This document shows positions 6,418-9,946 of a stretch of DNA of 9,946 nt, in pieces. Both the position numbers and the translations under genes were made by a program. Within the stretch, counting starts at the first letter, position 1. The number at the start of each line of letters is the position of its first letter. The DNA is taken from assembly GCA_026707335.1 (NCBI GenBank), contig JAPOXB010000014.1:1-9946 (forward strand), written 5' to 3'. Under the pieces are notes generated by a model. It saw only the letters and a list, made by a program, of their open reading frames with translations. It made no database searches and had not been told where the DNA came from. This DNA is from Chloroflexota bacterium (GTDB lineage: Bacteria; Chloroflexota; Dehalococcoidia; Bin125).

Positions 6418-7878
6418 GTGTCGGCAATCGATCCCTACCTCACGCTGACCGAGGCCGCGCAGGGTCTGCGCGACGGCGCCTTCACGGCGACGGAACTCGC
6501 CCGCGCGCAGCTCGGCCGCATCGCCGCCGTCGACGAGCGCGTCAAGGCCTACGTGACCGTGACGCGCGACGAGGCCCTGGCGGACGCCGCCCGCGCGGAC
6601 GAGGCGCTGGCCCGCGGCGACGCCGGTCCGCTGACCGGCATTCCCATCGCGATCAAGGACCTTATCGTGACCAAGGGCGTTCGTACGACCTGCTCGTCGC
6701 GCATGCTGGAGAACTTCGTCCCCGTCGAGGACGCCGGCGTCATGACGCGCCTGCGCGAGGCCGGCGCCGTGATCCTGGGCAAGACCAACATGGACGAGTT
6801 CGCCATGGGCTCGTCGACGGAGCACTCCGCCTTCTTCCCCACCGCGAATCCATGGGACCTCGCGCGCGTGCCGGGCGGATCGTCGGGCGGGTCGGCGGCC
6901 GCGGTGGCGGCGGGCGAGGGGATCGTCTCGCTGGGCTCCGACACGGGCGGCTCCATCCGTCAGCCGGGCTCCTTCTGCGGCTGCGTCGGCATGAAGCCCA
7001 CCTACGGGCGCGTCAGCCGCTACGGGCTGATCGCCTTCGCCAGTTCGCTCGACCAGATCGGCCCCTTCGCCCGCAACGTCCAGGACGCCGCGACGCTGCT
7101 GCAAGCCATCGCCGGCTGGGATCCCTGCGACTCCACCTCGGCCAACCTGCCCGTGCCCGACTTCTCGGCGGGCTGGGATCGGGGCGTCGATGGGCTGCGC
7201 ATCGCGGTGCCGCGAGAGCTATTCGCCGGGGCCGACGCCGACGTGCTCGAAGCGACGCAGGCCGCCATCGACCAGCTCGAGCGGCTGGGCGCGACGATCG
7301 ACCGGGAGCAGTCGCTGCCCTCGGTCGCGCACGCGCTGGCGGCGTACTACGTGCTGGCCCCGTCGGAAGCCTCCGCCAACCTCGCCCGCTACGACGGCGT
7401 GACCTACGGCTACTCCTATACGGAGGGCGCGTCGATGTGGGAGAACATGGAGCAGACCCGCGGCCGCGGCTTCGGCGACGAGGTGAAGCGGCGCATCATG
7501 CTGGGCACCTACGCCCTCTCCGCCGGCTACTACGACGCCTACTACAAGCAGGCGCAGCGAGTACGCACGCTCATCCGCCGCGAGTTCGCCCAGGTCTTTG
7601 ATCGCTGCGACCTGATCGTCACGCCGACCGCCCCCACCGTCGCCTTCAGGCAGGGGGCTGTCACGGACCCCTATCAGATGTACCTCAACGACGTCTTCAC
7701 GATCCCCGTCAACATCGCCGGGCTGCCCGCCATCTCCGTGCCCTGCGGCGCCGGCGAGGGCGGCATGCCCGTGGGCCTGCACCTGATCGCCAAGCATTGG
7801 GACGAGTCCACCCTCTTCCGCGCCGCCCACGCCTACGAGCAGTCGACCGACTGGCACAGGCGGCATCCGTCGCTGTAG
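6418..7878 (+). CDS. gatA: Aspartyl/glutamyl-tRNA amidotransferase subunit A
   Basis: The product is the glutaminase subunit of GatCAB. It hydrolyses glutamine and passes ammonia to GatB, which amidates the mischarged tRNA. It has 486 residues, the standard length. The amidase-signature triad is intact: Lys80 in GIPIAIKDL, cis-Ser155 in VPGGSSGGSAAAVA, and nucleophile Ser179 in SDTGGSIRQPGS. Further family blocks are MKPTYGRVSRYGLIAFASSL, FGDEVKRRIMLGTYALSAGY, YYKQAQ and LIVTPTAPT. The start is a GTG at 6418, six bases after the gatC stop. No strong ribosome binding site is visible, so it is probably translated by coupling to gatC. gatB is not in this window: the next gene is a regulator, so gatB must lie elsewhere in the genome. 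Confidence 0.98.
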   Translation: MSAIDPYLTLTEAAQGLRDGAFTATELARAQLGRIAAVDERVKAYVTVTRDEALADAARADEALARGDAGPLTGIPIAIKDLIVTKGVRTTCSSRMLENFVPVEDAGVMTRLREAGAVILGKTNMDEFAMGSSTEHSAFFPTANPWDLARVPGGSSGGSAAAVAAGEGIVSLGSDTGGSIRQPGSFCGCVGMKPTYGRVSRYGLIAFASSLDQIGPFARNVQDAATLLQAIAGWDPCDSTSANLPVPDFSAGWDRGVDGLRIAVPRELFAGADADVLEATQAAIDQLERLGATIDREQSLPSVAHALAAYYVLAPSEASANLARYDGVTYGYSYTEGASMWENMEQTRGRGFGDEVKRRIMLGTYALSAGYYDAYYKQAQRVRTLIRREFAQVFDRCDLIVTPTAPTVAFRQGAVTDPYQMYLNDVFTIPVNIAGLPAISVPCGAGEGGMPVGLHLIAKHWDESTLFRAAHAYEQSTDWHRRHPSL

Positions 7879-8028
7879 CCGTCCGCGCATGGGGCGACCC
7901 GGCGGGATTTCACACGCCGCGGTAGATCGCCTCGCCCCCTCCCGCCTACGCTCAGGATGAGCGACCGTGCCTCGCCCCTGCCGGGTGCGTGGGCGACAGC
8001 GGCCGGCCGGCGACGCCGGGAGGGAGCC
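7879..8028. other. 150-base gap between gatA and the Lrp-type regulator
   Basis: No gene is supported here. The reading frame of the regulator is open back to an ATG at 7957. That would add 24 residues rich in Arg, Ala and Gly, but it has no ribosome binding site at proper distance. No hairpin followed by a T-run is visible after gatA and no convincing -35/-10 pair was found, so it is undecided whether the regulator has its own promoter or is read through from gatCA. A self-complementary CCGGCCGG lies near 8003-8010, just before the ribosome binding site. Lrp-type regulators often bind their own upstream region, so an operator could be here, but none can be pointed out. Confidence 0.4.
8018..8026 (+). 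promoter_or_regulatory. Strong ribosome binding site that fixes the start of the Lrp-type regulator
   Basis: GGGAGGGAG ends two bases before the ATG at 8029, and its GGAGG core (8019-8023) is five bases from it. It is one of the best Shine-Dalgarno matches in the window and decides the start at 8029 over the upstream ATG at 7957. Confidence 0.8.
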
Positions 8029-8508
8029 ATGGAGCAGATCCTGCGTGCGCTGCAGCGCGACGCTCGCCTCACGCCCGCCGAGATCGCGGCCGAGACGGGC
8101 CGCAGCGAGGACGAGGTCCGCGCCCTCATCGCCGAGGCGGAGGCGCGCAAGCTGATCCTCAGCTACGGCGCCAAGGTGAATTGGGAGGCGGCCGGCCGGG
8201 AGCGCATCTACGCCCTCGTCGAGATGAAGGTGCACCCCCAGGAGCACGTGGGCTACAAGGCCATCGCCAGCCGCATCTCGCGCTTCGGCGCCGTCCGCAC
8301 CTGCTACCTCATGTCTGGCGAGAAAGACCTGGCCGTCATCGTCGAAGGGGAGACCATGCACGAGATCTCCGACTTCGTCGGGGAGAAGCTCGCGACGCTG
8401 CACGGCGTGGAGAGCACCGTCACCCACGTCATCATGCGCCGGCACAAGGAGGACGGCGTGATGCTCGAGGCCGCGCCGGACGAAGACCGGCAGGCGGTCG
8501 TGCTCTGA
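8029..8508 (+). CDS. Lrp/AsnC family transcriptional regulator
   Basis: The protein has 159 residues, the usual Lrp/AsnC size. An N-terminal winged helix-turn-helix (about 1-52: MEQILRALQRDARLTPAEIA onwards) is followed by the RAM ligand-binding and oligomerisation domain (about 58-140), with VRTCYLMSGEKDLAVIVEG forming its central strands. Family members bind DNA as dimers or higher oligomers and sense amino acids. The C-terminal ~20 residues are acidic and probably a tail. The start at 8029 follows a strong Shine-Dalgarno. The stop overlaps the aminotransferase start as TGATG, so the regulator very likely controls its partner gene and itself in response to an amino acid. Bacillus has an equivalent pair, AlaR with the alanine aminotransferase AlaT; orthology is likely but not proven. 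Confidence 0.92.
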   Translation: MEQILRALQRDARLTPAEIAAETGRSEDEVRALIAEAEARKLILSYGAKVNWEAAGRERIYALVEMKVHPQEHVGYKAIASRISRFGAVRTCYLMSGEKDLAVIVEGETMHEISDFVGEKLATLHGVESTVTHVIMRRHKEDGVMLEAAPDEDRQAVVL

Positions 8509-9728
8509 TGCCCTCCCCCGAAACCGAACCGAGCGCCGGCGCCACCGACCCGGACCGTCCCGGCCCTCGCCTTGCGCGGCGGCTGGATGCCCTCTCCGGC
8601 TCCGGCATCCGCCGCTTCTTCGACATCATGGCCTCGATGGAGGACGTGATCTCGCTCTCCATCGGCGAGCCGGACTTCGTCACCCCCTGGCCCATCCGCG
8701 ACGCGGCCATCCGCTCGATCGAGCAGGGGCACACGCACTACACCTCCAACTACGGCCTGCTCGAGCTGCGCGAGCAACTGGCCCGCCACCTCGACCGGCT
8801 CTACGGCCTCTCCTACGAACCGGCCAACGAGATGCTGATCACCAGCGGCGTCTCCGAGGCGCTCGACATCACCATGCGCGCCATCCTCGACCCCGGCGAC
8901 GAGGTCATCCTGCCCGACCCCTCCTACGTCGCCTACGGCCCGGCCATCAGCCTGGCCGGCGGCGTCCCGGTTCCCGTGCGCACGACCGCCGCCGACGGCT
9001 TCGCGCTCAGCTTGGCCGCCGTCGCCGACGCCGTCACCGAGAAGACCCGCGCCCTGCTGCTGGGCTTCCCGGCCAACCCCACCGGCGCCGTGATGCCGCC
9101 GCAGGCCCTCGCCCGCATCGCCCAACTCGCCATCGACCGCGACTTGCTGGTCGTCTCCGACGAGATCTACGACCGCCTCGTCTACGGCGTCGAGCACATC
9201 CCCCCCGCGACGCTGCCCGGCATGCGCGAGCGGACCATCACCCTGGGCGGCTTCTCGAAGGACTACGCCATGACCGGCTGGCGCGTGGGGTACGTGGCTG
9301 CTCCCGCTCCTCTTCTGGAGGGGCTGATGAAGATTCACCAGTACGTGATGATGTCGGCCCCCACCGCCGCCCAGTACGGCGCGCTCGAAGCGCTGACCAG
9401 CGGCGAGGAGCACGTCGTCCTCATGCGCGAGGAGTACGACCGCCGCCGCCGCCTGATGGTCGATGGCTTCAACGCCGTGGGGCTGACCTGCGTCGAGCCG
9501 CGCGGGGCGTTCTACGCCTTCCCGAGCGTGGCCGGCTCGGGCCTCGACGACGAGACCTTCGCGGAGCGGCTGTTGCTGGAGGAGCGCGTCGCGGTCGTGC
9601 CGGGCTCGGCCTTCGGCGCCGCCGGCGCCGGCCACGTGCGCGCCTGCTACGCCACCGCGTACCCCGACATCGAGCGCGCCCTGGAGCGGATCGGCCGCTT
9701 CCTGCGCTCCGGCGCGACCGCCAAGTAG
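8508..9728 (+). CDS. PLP-dependent class I/II aminotransferase (possibly alanine aminotransferase, AlaT-like)
   Basis: The product is a fold-type I aminotransferase of 406 residues, the normal size. Landmarks: GSGIRRFFDIMASMEDVISL and SIGEPDFVTPW at the N-terminus; the ring-stacking and phosphate region ITSGVSEALD; FPANPTG with Asn190; Asp218 and Tyr221 in VVSDEIYDRL, contacting the PLP ring; Schiff-base Lys251 in GGFSKDYAMTGWRVGY, with Arg259; and Arg378 near the C-terminus, the likely substrate carboxylate binder. All catalytic residues are present, so it should be active in the cytoplasm. It begins at an ATG sharing one base with the regulator's stop (TGATG) and has no clear Shine-Dalgarno, so it is probably translated by coupling. 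The N-terminal block and the Lrp partner resemble the Bacillus AlaT type. An aspartate, aromatic or N-acetyl-diaminopimelate specificity is possible, since substrate cannot be read reliably from this family. Confidence 0.94.
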   Translation: MPSPETEPSAGATDPDRPGPRLARRLDALSGSGIRRFFDIMASMEDVISLSIGEPDFVTPWPIRDAAIRSIEQGHTHYTSNYGLLELREQLARHLDRLYGLSYEPANEMLITSGVSEALDITMRAILDPGDEVILPDPSYVAYGPAISLAGGVPVPVRTTAADGFALSLAAVADAVTEKTRALLLGFPANPTGAVMPPQALARIAQLAIDRDLLVVSDEIYDRLVYGVEHIPPATLPGMRERTITLGGFSKDYAMTGWRVGYVAAPAPLLEGLMKIHQYVMMSAPTAAQYGALEALTSGEEHVVLMREEYDRRRRLMVDGFNAVGLTCVEPRGAFYAFPSVAGSGLDDETFAERLLLEERVAVVPGSAFGAAGAGHVRACYATAYPDIERALERIGRFLRSGATAK

Positions 9729-9759
9729 CGGAGCGTCGGTCGGAGCGCGCCCGCCCTGC

Positions 9760-9946
9760 TTAGCTCGACCCGCCGCCCCCGCGGCCGTCCAGGCTGCCGA
9801 GGCGCTCCCCGATCGACCGGGCCACGCTGGCCAGCTCCATGGGGATGATCCACTTCGTGCTCTCGCCGTCGCCCAGCTTCGTCATGGTCTCCAGGTACTG
9901 CAGGCCCATCGTGTTGGCGTCGGCGGTTTGCGCCACCTCGTTGATC
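9760..9946 (-). CDS. SPFH-domain (stomatin/prohibitin-like) protein, C-terminal part
   Basis: The minus strand is open from the right edge to a TAA at 9762-9760, giving the last 61 residues of a longer protein. The segment NTMGLQYLETMTKLGDGEST followed by KWIIPMEL matches the end of bacterial stomatin-like SPFH proteins. There a helix leading from the coiled coil (normally LQYLET or similar) is followed by a short strand before the tail. The tail ends in a Gly/Ser-rich GRGGGGSS. SPFH proteins are membrane-attached oligomers that organise membrane microdomains and often partner with NfeD-type proteases; any partner is outside the window. The gene converges on the aminotransferase, with 31 bases between the stops. 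The start and the membrane anchor are not visible, so the subfamily stays open. Confidence 0.8.
   Translation of the reverse strand, partial: INEVAQTADANTMGLQYLETMTKLGDGESTKWIIPMELASVARSIGERLGSLDGRGGGGSS

Noticed and set aside
9729..9759. Possible terminator between the convergent aminotransferase and SPFH genes
   Set aside because: The 31 bases contain a short direct repeat (CGGAGCG twice) but no inverted repeat with a T-run. No intrinsic terminator can be supported.
1..9946. CRISPR arrays, tRNA or rRNA genes, insertion sequences, riboswitches
   Set aside because: Reading through by eye showed no regularly spaced repeats, tRNA-like cloverleaf, transposase motif or terminal inverted repeats. 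Gene content and composition are uniform.

Overview
This is a gene-dense, very GC-rich stretch of an ordinary bacterial chromosome. It carries envelope and core-metabolism genes and shows no insertion sequence, phage gene, CRISPR array, tRNA or rRNA. The gene families and the style of the class A penicillin-binding protein suggest a high-GC member of the Chloroflexota. That assignment is an inference from protein style only; another high-GC phylum such as Actinomycetota cannot be excluded.

Layout from left to right. A minus-strand pair starts near 823: an RDD-family membrane protein, followed through an ATGA overlap by a proline/arginine-rich protein that runs off the left edge. Divergent from it is a plus-strand gene for a membrane-anchored HExxH metallopeptidase-like protein (900-2150). 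It converges on a minus-strand operon (5947 to 2181) in which a class I SAM methyltransferase is joined by a GTGA overlap to a class A penicillin-binding protein. That protein is a GT51 transglycosylase plus transpeptidase with an acidic E/Q/D-rich tail. A short divergent promoter region (5948-6096) separates this operon from gatC-gatA on the plus strand, two subunits of the tRNA-dependent amidotransferase. After a 150-base gap comes a translationally coupled pair, an Lrp/AsnC-type regulator and a class I aminotransferase, resembling the AlaR/AlaT arrangement of Bacillus. At the right edge, on the minus strand, lies the C-terminus of an SPFH (stomatin/prohibitin-like) protein, convergent with the aminotransferase.

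Functionally the left half is about the cell envelope: peptidoglycan polymerisation, a possible envelope-associated methyl transfer, a membrane protease and a small membrane protein. The right half is about amino-acid and aminoacyl-tRNA metabolism. Stop-start overlaps at three of the five co-directional junctions point to compact, translationally coupled operons. I see no convincing evidence for a wholly new system. The items most worth a second look are the uncharacterised metallopeptidase, the near-leaderless gatC promoter, the methyltransferase-PBP coupling and the low-complexity tail of the PBP.
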